From Fimiplasma intestinipullorum (lineage in GTDB: Bacteria; Bacillota_I; Bacilli_A; Erysipelotrichales; Coprobacillaceae): a DNA stretch of 13,541 nt. The stretch lies in assembly GCA_018715065.1 (NCBI GenBank), contig DVMJ01000043.1, forward strand, positions 1 to 13,541. The letters run 5' to 3'. Below the pieces are notes generated by a model. It saw only the letters and a program-made list of their open reading frames with translations, did not search any database and was not told the origin of the DNA. Shown here piece by piece: positions 1 through 6,922 of this stretch (positions within the stretch are counted from its first letter, which is position 1; every line of letters begins with the position of its first letter). Both the position numbers and the translations under genes were made by a program.

Positions 1-10
1 ATTCTAAATG

Positions 11-43
11 CAATGGGGTTTCGGAAAAACCGAAACCCCATTG
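11..43. repeat. Perfect 14-bp inverted repeat (hairpin), possible terminator
   Basis: The arms at 11-24 and 30-43 are exactly complementary and enclose a five-base A loop (T on the minus strand). The stem is GC-rich and stable. Neither side has a clear T run, so it is not a textbook intrinsic terminator. It lies about 70 bases beyond the stop of the leftward hit gene and could end that transcript, protect its 3' end, or belong to a gene outside the window. Confidence 0.6.
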
Positions 44-59
44 CCCTAGTCAATTTATC

Positions 60-80
60 TTGTGGTGTCTCAAACCACAA
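60..80 (-). terminator. Weak hairpin downstream of hit
   Basis: Seven-base arms (60-66 and 74-80) enclose a seven-base loop, 35 bases past the hit stop codon. On the minus strand only a short AT-rich stretch follows, not a T run. Together with the stronger hairpin at 11-43 it probably marks the end of the prsA-prsA-hit transcript. Termination is inferred from position and structure only. Confidence 0.35.
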
Positions 81-114
81 ATTCATTTATTGCCTATTTT
101 CGAAAAACCACTAG

Positions 115-525
115 TTATCTGAGAGACCCGATTTTTTCAACCAGTTCGGTAAGGTCGTACATGCCTTCATGATTGGCAAACTGCATTTGAAAACCATCTT
201 CTTCATTGAAACGAGGGATAATGTGGAAATGCAGATGCATCACACTTTGTCCGGCTGCTTCATTGGCATTGGTTAAAACGTTACAGCCCTGAGCGCCGAC
301 CGCTTTGACGATCTTTGGGGCAAGGCGAGCAACAACTTTGATCAAATGACTCAAGGTTTCCTCATCTGCATCAAGGATGTTGGTCATATGTTTTTTAGGG
401 ACAACTAATGTATGTCCATAAGTTGTTTGCGAGAGATCTAGAAAAGCTGCACAGATCTCGTCTTCATAGACATAGGAACTTTCAAAAACATGATTGGCAA
501 TCTTACAAAAAACACAGTCTTCCAT
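115..525 (-). CDS. hit: HIT-family nucleotide hydrolase/transferase
   Basis: This is a 136-residue histidine-triad protein of normal length for the single-domain branch of the family. The signature HLHFHIIPR (residues 97-105) carries the three catalytic-site histidines H97, H99 and H101. It is preceded by the conserved stretch N88-EAAGQSV. The N terminus CVFCKI is typical of bacterial HIT proteins. Family members hydrolyse nucleotide phosphoramidates or related adenosine nucleotides in the cytoplasm; the physiological substrate here cannot be told. The start is an ATG preceded by AAGAAGGA. It lies 17 bases after the second prsA-like gene on the same strand, so it is probably the last gene of that operon. 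In Bacillus, hit and prsA also lie in one chromosomal neighbourhood, which fits this arrangement. Confidence 0.93.
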   Translation of the reverse strand: MEDCVFCKIANHVFESSYVYEDEICAAFLDLSQTTYGHTLVVPKKHMTNILDADEETLSHLIKVVARLAPKIVKAVGAQGCNVLTNANEAAGQSVMHLHFHIIPRFNEEDGFQMQFANHEGMYDLTELVEKIGSLR

Positions 526-542
526 GAATATCCTTCTTTCTT

Positions 543-1424
543 TTATGAGAGGTAATCCTCATCGATTTCTTTAATGGCATCAGCCAATATTTTTTCATTG
601 ACCTGGAAATTATATTTGTTTAAATAATATGCCTCTGCTTCTGAGGTAATGGTCTCGTTTGACTGAAGATCCTCAAGAACTTCTTCTTTCATGTTGTTAG
701 GATCTGTTTCAACCACATCGATAATGGCATAGCTGCCATCACTTAAAGAGACCGGTACAGAATAGAGTGAGATCGCGGTCAATTGTGGTGTCAAATTTGC
801 GATAGAGGAATCGACATCGGTGGAAAGAATAGAGACAACACCTAAATCTCCACCGGAACTCGATGTTGAGGTATCTGTCGAATATTCGGTAACTGCCTGG
901 GCAAATGTTTTTTCTCCACTGTTTAATTCAGCCAGGACGGACATTGCAGTCGTTTCGTCGGCCACTTTGATCCATGATAATTTGCGATAGCTGTTTTCTG
1001 TCGCTAAAGTTTCAAAATTGTCTTCCGAGTATTTTTCAATCATCATCTGCTGACGGGTACTTGGGACAAGAACGGCTTCCTTATAGGCTTCAAAAGTATC
1101 ATAACCTAAATTCTGCTGTGCGTAGCTGTCTAAATCATCGCCCATCATCGAGGTGTAGTTGTCTACGGTTTCCTGTACACGATTATTCAGTTCCTCTTCA
1201 TCAATATCCTCTTGCTGGCTGGCAATCTGCAGAGCCTGATTCAAAAGCAGATTGGCACCGTAATTCTCGGCCAGTGTCTCGTAGATCTCCTGACGGGTGA
1301 GACTCAGGTTATCGTTGCTCGTTAAAACGACTTCACTCCCGTTTTCAACTTGTCCGGAAAAGGATGAGGACTGACATCCGGTCAACAGTGCTAAGCTGGC
1401 CATAACGGCAATTGCTTTTTTCAT
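543..1424 (-). CDS. prsA: PrsA-like lipoprotein with degenerate parvulin domain
   Basis: This is a 293-residue predicted lipoprotein. It has a Lys-Lys signal peptide and lipobox LLTGC, so Cys17 would be lipidated and the protein anchored outside the membrane. An alpha-helical N-terminal region is followed by a parvulin-like segment at about 146-240, recognisable by GGDLGVVS (191-198). The active-site-type residues of its upstream neighbour are missing: SHIL is replaced by LSWI, and the late GVHFI by GSYAI. It may therefore act as a chaperone or folding scaffold rather than a prolyl isomerase; that is inference. I place the start at the ATG whose GGGGAGG lies 9 bases upstream, one base after the preceding stop. 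A GTG at 1454 would add ten residues ahead of the signal peptide and is less likely. It is probably a diverged duplicate of the upstream gene. Confidence 0.85.
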   Translation of the reverse strand: MKKAIAVMASLALLTGCQSSSFSGQVENGSEVVLTSNDNLSLTRQEIYETLAENYGANLLLNQALQIASQQEDIDEEELNNRVQETVDNYTSMMGDDLDSYAQQNLGYDTFEAYKEAVLVPSTRQQMMIEKYSEDNFETLATENSYRKLSWIKVADETTAMSVLAELNSGEKTFAQAVTEYSTDTSTSSSGGDLGVVSILSTDVDSSIANLTPQLTAISLYSVPVSLSDGSYAIIDVVETDPNNMKEEVLEDLQSNETITSEAEAYYLNKYNFQVNEKILADAIKEIDEDYLS

Positions 1425-1425
1425 C

Positions 1426-2376
1426 TTAAGCATCCTCCCCTCGATTAGCTGCACGCTGGTCTAAATAACTTTGCAGCTGATCATCATAGATCTGTTTTAA
1501 AGTTTCATCAGTAATCGTTACATTGTAATCCTGCATCGCCAGATAGATCATATAGGTATCATATGATGGCAGACGTTCTTCTAAGACCTGATAGTCGGTT
1601 TTCATGGTTTCGGCATCTGTTGAATCCACTTTGATGAAGTGAACACCATAATCAGTCTTGACCTGTCCGCTGATCTGACCTTCTTCTAAAGCCATGGCAG
1701 CGTCTAAGAATTCAGTCACAAAAGAGGTACTGGAGTCACAGATGCCTAAGTTACCGCCTACGCTGGCTGTCGTATCATCCGAATATTCTTTGGCCAGGGT
1801 AGCAAAATCTTCACCAGCATCCAAACGGCTTTGCACTTCATCGAGTTTCGCCTGTTCTTCTTCCGTTGGATTATCCGGATCGTCCATAGAGATCAGAATA
1901 TGACTGACATAGCGAGGATGCTGTGTATCATAGTAATCCTGGAACACCTCATCAAAATGATTCTGAATGTATTGGTTTAAGAATTCCTGTAACTGGAAGG
2001 AATAAAGCAATGTCTGACGGTAATCATCCAGGTCCTCAAAACCGGATTGTGTCAGTGCATTGGTTAAGTAAGTTTCTCCATCTGATCCATAGTATGAGGT
2101 ATATCGATCCTGCAGATTTTCAATCGTAATATCAGCTTCTGTTTTCATGGCATCAGTAATCGGGAAGTTGGTCGTCACCACTTCACGGATCATTTCCTGA
2201 AAGAAGGCCGATCTGCCGGTGCTGGAGTTGATCAGTTCATCGTAGAGCTGGGTTGCTGAAATATTTTCCCCATTGATCGTTGCGATTGCTGCATCTTGTT
2301 GGGTATCACTGGATTGGCAGGCTGAGAGCATCAGCATACAGGTTAGCATCAAAGCTAACTTAGATTTGGATTTCAT
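1426..2376 (-). CDS. prsA: PrsA-type foldase lipoprotein (parvulin peptidyl-prolyl isomerase)
   Basis: This 316-residue extracytoplasmic lipoprotein would help fold secreted proteins at the outer face of the membrane. The signal peptide starts MKSKSK and ends in lipobox LSAC (lipidated Cys20). A helical SurA/PrsA-like N domain spans about 28-150. The parvulin PPIase domain spans about 153-252, with YVSHIL (156-161, containing the conserved His), GGNLG (207-211) and YGVHFI (243-248, second His). A helical tail follows. The start ATG has AAGGAGGG at a normal distance and sits 31 bases from a strong sigma-A promoter. It is the first gene of a leftward operon with a second PrsA-like gene and hit. 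The family name is secure; which clients it folds is unknown. Confidence 0.92.
   Translation of the reverse strand: MKSKSKLALMLTCMLMLSACQSSDTQQDAAIATINGENISATQLYDELINSSTGRSAFFQEMIREVVTTNFPITDAMKTEADITIENLQDRYTSYYGSDGETYLTNALTQSGFEDLDDYRQTLLYSFQLQEFLNQYIQNHFDEVFQDYYDTQHPRYVSHILISMDDPDNPTEEEQAKLDEVQSRLDAGEDFATLAKEYSDDTTASVGGNLGICDSSTSFVTEFLDAAMALEEGQISGQVKTDYGVHFIKVDSTDAETMKTDYQVLEERLPSYDTYMIYLAMQDYNVTITDETLKQIYDDQLQSYLDQRAANRGEDA
1434..1440 (-). promoter_or_regulatory. Ribosome-binding site that decides the second prsA start
   Basis: GGGGAGG on the minus strand lies 9 bases before the ATG at 1422-1424. It directly abuts the ATG at 1431-1433, which is too close for use. It lies inside the last codons of the preceding gene, so the two genes are probably translated in a coupled way. 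Confidence 0.7.
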
Positions 2377-2407
2377 TGAATCCCTCCTTCATTTTTGTAG
2401 CGTTTCT

Positions 2408-2436
2408 ATTATAAACTTTTTTTCATTTATTTTCAA
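2408..2436 (-). promoter_or_regulatory. Sigma-A promoter of the prsA-prsA-hit operon
   Basis: Reading leftward, TTGAAA (2431-2436) and TATAAT (2408-2413) are separated by exactly 17 bases. This is a near-perfect vegetative promoter, with transcription expected to start near 2401, just upstream of the AAGGAGGG site. Confidence 0.85.
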
Positions 2437-2474
2437 TAACTTAGGCAAAAACACAAAATCAAAGTGGAAAAAAC

Positions 2475-2483
2475 CATATTATA
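2475..2483 (+). promoter_or_regulatory. Possible mother-cell sigma (-10) element before the tiny genes
   Basis: CATATTATA fits the CATAnnnTA pattern of SigK -10 boxes in Bacillus. It lies 26 bases before the first tiny gene's ATG. There is no sigma-A -35 at the right distance, and the nearest AC-type -35 (2453-2454) is about 20 bases away rather than 16-17. It is suggestive only. Confidence 0.25.
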
Positions 2484-2508
2484 CTACTGTGATAAGGAGG
2501 GGTGAACA

Positions 2509-2625
2509 ATGCAAAATGAGATTGGCTGCCAAACACCATGTCAGGGACCGAATCGAAAAGTCGGCGCCTGTATCCTGGTACTATTTATTCTGCTCATTAT
2601 CATCGGCTTCCAGAATCATTTTTAA
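2509..2625 (+). CDS. Tiny hydrophobic membrane protein, YjcZ-like
   Basis: This is a 38-codon gene with AAGGAGGGG eight bases or fewer before its ATG, a strong ribosome-binding site. The product has a polar N-terminal third containing Cys7 and Cys11. One membrane-spanning stretch follows (about 19-33), with core ILVLFILLIII, and then a short polar end. That core closely resembles the tiny Bacillus transmembrane peptides (YjcZ type, associated with sporulation). The next tiny gene repeats the same motif with mostly silent codon changes, which argues that both are translated. The role of the family is poorly known; insertion in a membrane is inferred from hydrophobicity. It is divergent from the prsA operon and co-directional with the next tiny gene, 20 bases away. 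Confidence 0.75.
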   Translation: MQNEIGCQTPCQGPNRKVGACILVLFILLIIIGFQNHF

Positions 2626-2645
2626 GCATGAGGAGGTGAATGAGA

Positions 2646-2720
2646 ATGGCCTGTGATCATACCATGACAATGATCCTTGTACTTTTTATTTTACTTGTGA
2701 TCATTTGCGGCATTATGTAG
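2646..2720 (+). CDS. Second tiny hydrophobic membrane protein, YjcZ-like
   Basis: This is a 24-codon gene. AGGAGG ends 9 bases before the ATG at 2646; an in-frame ATG at 2640 is also possible but sits only 3 bases from that site. The peptide is a short polar head (MACDHT) followed by a hydrophobic segment with ILVLFILLVII, nearly identical to its upstream neighbour. Over eleven aligned codons ten encode the same residue, while five of these differ silently (for example CTG/TTA and CTC/CTT). That pattern points to selection on the protein. The stop is directly followed by the arm of a terminator hairpin, so the two tiny genes form a short transcription unit. Its function is unknown; similarity to spore-associated tiny membrane peptides suggests, but does not prove, a sporulation role. 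Confidence 0.72.
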   Translation: MACDHTMTMILVLFILLVIICGIM

Positions 2721-2756
2721 AAAAAGGGAGTATGCGATCTCACATACTCCTTTTTT
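2721..2756. terminator. Bidirectional intrinsic terminator between converging genes
   Basis: GGAGTATG (2727-2734) pairs with CATACTCC (2743-2750) around an eight-base loop. The stem is flanked by an A run on the left and a T run on the right (2751-2756), so each strand shows a hairpin followed by T's. It ends the tiny-gene transcript rightward and the permease transcript leftward. The permease stop codon (2740-2742) lies inside the loop. Confidence 0.9.
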
Positions 2757-3819
2757 GGGTTCGTATTTCCATGATGGTTTGCGTGGTGATCTTAATGATG
2801 ACAAGCGTCGGCATGGCAATGATGATCCCCCAGGGACCAAATAGGGTCGATGCAGTCATGATTCCAAAGATGGTCCAGATCGGCTTGATCTCAATGCGGC
2901 TGGCATAGATTCTTGGTGTGATAAAATAGGAATCCAGATTGGACTGCACAAAGATCGCTACCAGTAATAAGATCAGTTTATAGAAGGGCATGCCCAGGGT
3001 GGTGATGATCCCCAAAGCATTAACAGCCAAAGGACCAATATAAGGCAGGATGCACGAAAGACCGCTCAAAAGGCCGAGCAGCAGCCAGTTAGGGTTACCC
3101 AGCACAAAATAGATGCCGGCGTAGATGGCACCCTGGATCACCATCAGAATTAAAAAGGCCTGGATATAACTCATCAGTTCCTGATCGATCCGCTTGAGGC
3201 AATAGGCAAAATTAGGGTGGACGCGTTTTGCCAGCTTTCCGATCCAGTGATGGATCCGACGATAATCCGCCAGAAAATAGATGGCCAGGATCAGGTTGAT
3301 GATGTAACCACCGATCTTTCCCAGTATGGTCGAAATCAGACCGAAGGTGGTATCCATAAATGAGAGGTTGGAAAACCAGAGGGTCATTTGTTCGATGGCT
3401 GAGTCGACAATTAAGGAAATGTCAATGTTTAAATACTCTTTAGACAGTTCCTGCAGTTCCATCAGTCCGCCTACTAAAGGACCTGAGAGCTCCAGTGCTT
3501 TATTATAGAGCATAGGAATCAGTGATATGACAAGTAAGCTTACGGCCACCAGTAGCAAAGATACAACAAGCGTGATCGCCAGCCAACGCGGCATTTTTTT
3601 ATTCTCCAAATAGTTGACAAGAGGCGAAAAGGCATAGGCAATGATAAAACCGATCAGAAATGGTTTGATGATCGTCATGCATAAACTGAAAATATTTTCC
3701 CATAATGAAAAGGAAGCATAGATCAAGTAGACGATAACACAGATTGCCAGAACGTTGACGAGCACGATCATTTGTTTGCGGTTTGTCAGGTTATTAAGAA
3801 ACTTTCTGATATCTTCCAA
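2740..3819 (-). CDS. AI-2E/PerM-family membrane permease
   Basis: This 359-residue polytopic protein belongs to the AI-2E transporter (formerly UPF0118) family. Hydrophobic segments lie near residues 17-40, 46-68, 80-105, 162-185, 215-240, 245-270, 270-295 and 305-345. Family-like stretches include PFLIGFIIAYAFSPLV near the N terminus, NLILAIYFLADYRRI mid-protein, and the C-terminal GLLSGLSCILPYIGPL and FGPWGIIIAMP. Members move varied small molecules or ions; the substrate cannot be assigned from sequence. AAGGAGG overlaps a GTG at 3828 but lies 8 bases before a TTG at 3817-3819, so I take the TTG. The GTG would add three residues. It is transcribed alone, divergent from the suf operon, and its last codons run into the shared terminator. 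Confidence 0.88.
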   Translation of the reverse strand: MEDIRKFLNNLTNRKQMIVLVNVLAICVIVYLIYASFSLWENIFSLCMTIIKPFLIGFIIAYAFSPLVNYLENKKMPRWLAITLVVSLLLVAVSLLVISLIPMLYNKALELSGPLVGGLMELQELSKEYLNIDISLIVDSAIEQMTLWFSNLSFMDTTFGLISTILGKIGGYIINLILAIYFLADYRRIHHWIGKLAKRVHPNFAYCLKRIDQELMSYIQAFLILMVIQGAIYAGIYFVLGNPNWLLLGLLSGLSCILPYIGPLAVNALGIITTLGMPFYKLILLLVAIFVQSNLDSYFITPRIYASRIEIKPIWTIFGIMTASTLFGPWGIIIAMPTLVIIKITTQTIMEIRTQKRSM

Positions 3820-3827
3820 GGACTTCA

Positions 3828-3834
3828 CCTCCTT
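3828..3834 (-). promoter_or_regulatory. Ribosome-binding site deciding the permease start
   Basis: AAGGAGG on the minus strand shares its last base with the GTG at 3826-3828, so that GTG cannot be well positioned. The TTG at 3817-3819 is 8 bases away, the usual spacing. This suggests a rare TTG start. Confidence 0.6.
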
Positions 3835-3839
3835 AAAAT

Positions 3840-3864
3840 AACTATAACATAGTTTTAAAAAAAA
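3840..3864 (-). promoter_or_regulatory. Repeated promoter/operator element upstream of the permease
   Basis: These 25 bases, read on the minus strand, are identical to 10905-10929. The core AACTATGTTATAGTT is an inverted repeat (AACTAT/ATAGTT, 3-base spacer). It also contains TGTTATAGT, a good extended -10 box, preceded by a T run. No consensus -35 is visible. It probably serves as the promoter of the permease gene, and the palindrome could be a regulator site. Confidence 0.55.
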
Positions 3865-3907
3865 GGTTGCGATTTTTGAAAAAACTTCTTTTTTTAAAGC
3901 GAATTAT

Positions 3908-3936
3908 TTGTCATGAAACACTTTTTCTAGTACAAT
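3908..3936 (+). promoter_or_regulatory. Sigma-A promoter of the suf operon
   Basis: TTGTCA (3908-3913) and TACAAT (3931-3936) are separated by 17 bases. Transcription should begin near 3943, just ahead of the AAAGGGG ribosome-binding site of sufC. I see no recognisable Fur, PerR or IscR operator around it. Confidence 0.82.
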
Positions 3937-3960
3937 AGACAAAGGAAAGGGGCTATCAAT

Positions 3961-4779
3961 ATGTCAACTTTGAAAATACAGAATTTACATGTATCTATTG
4001 ACGATAAAGAAATTTTAAAAGGGGTTGATTTAGAAGTCAGAACCGGTGAGGTTCACGCACTTATGGGACCAAATGGAAACGGTAAATCTACATTGCTTTC
4101 CAGTATCATGGGTCACCCTAAATATATTGTTACGGAAGGCTCAATTATGCTGGATGATCAAAATGTTTTAGACATGGAGGTTGACCAGCGCAGCAGAGCC
4201 GGTTTATTTTTAGGCATGCAGTATCCTCAGGAAATTCCTGGTGTAACCAATTCGGATTTCCTCAAGGCAGCAATGAATGCCAGACGTGAAAAACCTATCT
4301 CATTATTCCAGTTTATCCGAACATTGGAAAAGAATATTGCGGAATTGGAGATGGATGAAAATTTAGCACACCGTTATTTGAATGAAGGTTTTTCCGGCGG
4401 TGAAAAAAAGCGCAACGAAATTTTACAGATGAAGCTCTTAGAGCCAAAATTCGCTTTACTCGATGAAATTGACTCCGGTTTGGATGTCGATGCTTTACGC
4501 ATCGTTGCGAAAGCCATTAACTCCATGCGTTCAGATGACTTCGGCTGTATCATGGTTTCTCACTATCAGCGTCTGTTTGAATTAGTAAAGCCAACCCATG
4601 TTCACGTGATGGTCAATGGACGTATCATCCTGAGCGGTGGTTACGAGTTAATTGAGAAGATCGATGAACAGGGTTATGACTGGATCAGAGAAGAGTATGG
4701 GGTAGAAATTGAAATAGAGAAAGAAACACCTAGAGTGATATTAGGTTCATGTGCGGCCAACGTGAACACACATCAATAA
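3961..4779 (+). CDS. sufC: Fe-S cluster assembly ATPase SufC
   Basis: This is the cytoplasmic ABC-type ATPase that powers the SufBCD scaffold. All nucleotide-binding motifs are intact: Walker A GPNGNGKST (36-44), Q-loop Gln87, signature FSGGEKKR (144-151), Walker B FALLDEID (164-171), SGLD (172-175) and the switch His201. At 272 residues it is about 20 longer than usual. The family normally ends soon after the GYDWIREEYG stretch (238-247), while here a further tail with Cys264 continues to the sufD junction. It is the first gene of the operon, with an ATG start preceded by AAAGGGG at 8 bases. Its TAA overlaps the sufD ATG by one base (TAATG), implying coupled translation. Confidence 0.97.
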   Translation: MSTLKIQNLHVSIDDKEILKGVDLEVRTGEVHALMGPNGNGKSTLLSSIMGHPKYIVTEGSIMLDDQNVLDMEVDQRSRAGLFLGMQYPQEIPGVTNSDFLKAAMNARREKPISLFQFIRTLEKNIAELEMDENLAHRYLNEGFSGGEKKRNEILQMKLLEPKFALLDEIDSGLDVDALRIVAKAINSMRSDDFGCIMVSHYQRLFELVKPTHVHVMVNGRIILSGGYELIEKIDEQGYDWIREEYGVEIEIEKETPRVILGSCAANVNTHQ

Positions 4780-5696
4780 TGTATACTTACGCGCATATTG
4801 CCAATACTGTTGTTTTCAATGAGACAGGGATCGTCACAAACGATACTTGTGCAGGCATTCGTGTCACCGGACAAGGGCCGTTCGATCTGGTGATTGATGC
4901 TATGGAACCTGTGACCTTACAGGTTATCATTGATCAGCAACAGGCAAGTCAGTTCACACTCAACTATGAGGTGGCGGCGAATGCTTCAGTCAGACTCGTT
5001 GAAGTCCGCCATCTTCATGCTCAAAGCCAGTATCAACGCCATATGCAGATTGGTCAAGGTGCCCAGGTGGAGATGATCCTCGTTAACGAAAGTGATCATC
5101 AGGGTGAATTGACGATTTCAGAAACTGTGCATGTCGCAAGAGATGCTTCTTTGAAAGCCGGTTATGGTGAGCTTGCCGACGGCGATCAGAACAGCCAGTA
5201 TGTCTATGAGCTGGATGGGGAAGGCGCCCATGTCGAACTCTCTTTAGCGGCGCTGGCAAAAGAGAAGGATCGTAAACATTTTACGGTAACCTTAAATCAT
5301 CATGCCCCTAATACATATGGCAACATGGAAAACTATGGTGCCGTTAAGGACCAGGCACGTCTTGTTTTTGATGGCGTCGGTCGTATTGAACGAGGCATGC
5401 ATCTGACCAGCACGCATCAGACAAGTAAAATCATGGTGCTTGATGAGGGCTGTATCGCTAAAGCGAACCCATATCTTTATATTGATGATTATGATGTAAA
5501 AGCCAGCCACGCTGCCGGTGTCGGTCGAATGGATGATGATCATCTATACTATCTGCAAAGCCGTGGGTTGACGAAGGCCCAGGCCATGCATCTGATTACT
5601 TATGGTTATCTGCTGCCGGCGATTGCCAAGATGAATGATCAGGAAGTAGCGACACGTTTTGAAGCCATGCTGGAAAAAAAGGTAGGGAATGCGTAA
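4779..5696 (+). CDS. sufD: Fe-S cluster assembly scaffold subunit SufD (short form)
   Basis: SufD pairs with SufB and SufC to build clusters. This 305-residue protein is shorter than the roughly 400 or more residues of common SufD. It lacks most of the N-terminal helical region and begins almost directly with beta-helix sequence. The conserved core is present: NHHAPNT (173-179), the PYLYIDDYDVKASHAAGVG block (231-249) with the conserved His244, and the helical C-terminal YYLQSRGLTKAQA (257-269), also found in SufB. I use the ATG at 4779, which overlaps the sufC stop as TAATG; no good ribosome-binding site precedes it. An in-frame ATG at 4749 would add ten residues. Its stop overlaps sufS, again as TAATG. 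Confidence 0.92.
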   Translation: MYTYAHIANTVVFNETGIVTNDTCAGIRVTGQGPFDLVIDAMEPVTLQVIIDQQQASQFTLNYEVAANASVRLVEVRHLHAQSQYQRHMQIGQGAQVEMILVNESDHQGELTISETVHVARDASLKAGYGELADGDQNSQYVYELDGEGAHVELSLAALAKEKDRKHFTVTLNHHAPNTYGNMENYGAVKDQARLVFDGVGRIERGMHLTSTHQTSKIMVLDEGCIAKANPYLYIDDYDVKASHAAGVGRMDDDHLYYLQSRGLTKAQAMHLITYGYLLPAIAKMNDQEVATRFEAMLEKKVGNA

Positions 5697-6922
5697 TGGA
5701 TATCGAAAAAATTCGTCAGGATTTCCCAATGCTGCAAGGGAAGACCATGCAGGGAAAACCATTGATTTATTTAGATAACGGAGCGACAACCTTTAAGCCA
5801 AAACCAGTGATTGATGAGATTGTCGCTTATCTGTCCGATTATACGGCAAATGCCCATCGCGGCGATTATGATCTCAGCTATGTGGTAGATACCAAATATG
5901 AGCAGGTCAGAGCGGATGTGGCCAAACTGATCAATGCGCCTAACCCTAAGGAAATCGTCTTTACTTACGGGGCAACCGATTCATTGAATCTGATTGCAGA
6001 GGGGTATGCGAAGACCCACCTTGGTCAGGGGGATGAGATCTTGATCTGTGTGGCCGAGCATGCCGCTAACACGCTTCCATGGTTTAAAGTAGCCAGGGAA
6101 GTCGGTGCACAAGTGAATTATATCGATCTGGACGAAACAGGTCGTGTCCAGATGGAGGCGGTTAAACGCGCGGTGAATGATCATACAAAGATCATTGCGC
6201 TGGCGCATGTAACCAATGTATTAGGGCATGTTTTGCCAGTTAAAGAAATTTGTGCCTATGCGCATGAACGCGGGATCATTGTCGTTATTGATGGTGCCCA
6301 GAGTGTTCCGCATATGCCAGTGGATGTTCAGGATCTGGATATGGACTTTTTAGTTTTTTCGGCACATAAGATGTGCGGACCAACGGGTGTCGGGGTCTTA
6401 TATGGTAAATATGATTTGCTTAAAGAAACGACACCAACGCGCCTGGGAGGCGGAAGCAACTCTCGTTACAACAGCTGTGGGGTCGTCAGTCTGAAAAATC
6501 CACCTGAAAAATTTGAAGCCGGAACGCCTAATATTGAAGGCGTTGTAGGTTTAGGTGCTGCTGTTCGTTATCTGATGGCTATTGGAATGGACCAGATTGC
6601 TGCCTATGAAGAAGAATTGCGTGCCTATGCGGTGAAAAGAATGCAGGAAGTTGATTTGGTCGAGATCTATAATGCGGATGCAAAAATGGGTCCAATCGCT
6701 TTCAATATTAAAAATGTATTCTCTCAGGATGCAGCCAGTCTCTTTAATAAATATGGGATTGCGGTACGTGCCGGACAGCATTGTGCCAAAATCCTGGATG
6801 AATATTTGAAAGTATCGACGACAGTGCGTGCTTCTTTCTATTTCTATAATACGAAAGAAGAAATTGATGCATTTGTCGAAGTGTGTAAGAAAGGGGATGA
6901 CTTCCTCGATGCCTTCTTTTGA
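5696..6922 (+). CDS. sufS: Cysteine desulfurase SufS
   Basis: This pyridoxal-phosphate enzyme converts cysteine to alanine and holds the released sulfur as a persulfide for SufU. The 408 residues match the family length. Visible active-site elements are His121 in EHAAN, Asp199 and Gln202 in VIDGAQS, the PLP-binding Lys225 in FSAHKMCGPTG, catalytic Cys363 in RAGQHCAK, and Arg378 in VRASF. The short loop before the catalytic Cys is typical of the SufS type, in contrast to the longer loop of IscS. The ATG overlaps the sufD stop (TAATG), with AAGGTAGGG just upstream. Immediate linkage to sufU fits its role as the sulfur donor. Confidence 0.97.
   Translation: MDIEKIRQDFPMLQGKTMQGKPLIYLDNGATTFKPKPVIDEIVAYLSDYTANAHRGDYDLSYVVDTKYEQVRADVAKLINAPNPKEIVFTYGATDSLNLIAEGYAKTHLGQGDEILICVAEHAANTLPWFKVAREVGAQVNYIDLDETGRVQMEAVKRAVNDHTKIIALAHVTNVLGHVLPVKEICAYAHERGIIVVIDGAQSVPHMPVDVQDLDMDFLVFSAHKMCGPTGVGVLYGKYDLLKETTPTRLGGGSNSRYNSCGVVSLKNPPEKFEAGTPNIEGVVGLGAAVRYLMAIGMDQIAAYEEELRAYAVKRMQEVDLVEIYNADAKMGPIAFNIKNVFSQDAASLFNKYGIAVRAGQHCAKILDEYLKVSTTVRASFYFYNTKEEIDAFVEVCKKGDDFLDAFF

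Noticed and set aside
974..1300. 108-codon plus-strand open frame opposite the second prsA gene
   Set aside because: It lies wholly antisense to a gene with a clear lipobox and fold. It has no ribosome-binding site and no recognisable protein features.
2273..2656. 127-codon plus-strand frame across the prsA promoter and the tiny genes
   Set aside because: It starts inside prsA antisense and reads the tiny genes in the wrong frame. The two short frames have proper ribosome-binding sites and matching motifs, which this one lacks.
3865..3907. Possible Fur/IscR-type operator in the A/T-rich stretch before the suf promoter
   Set aside because: Only loose A/T runs are present, with no convincing inverted repeat or match to known boxes.
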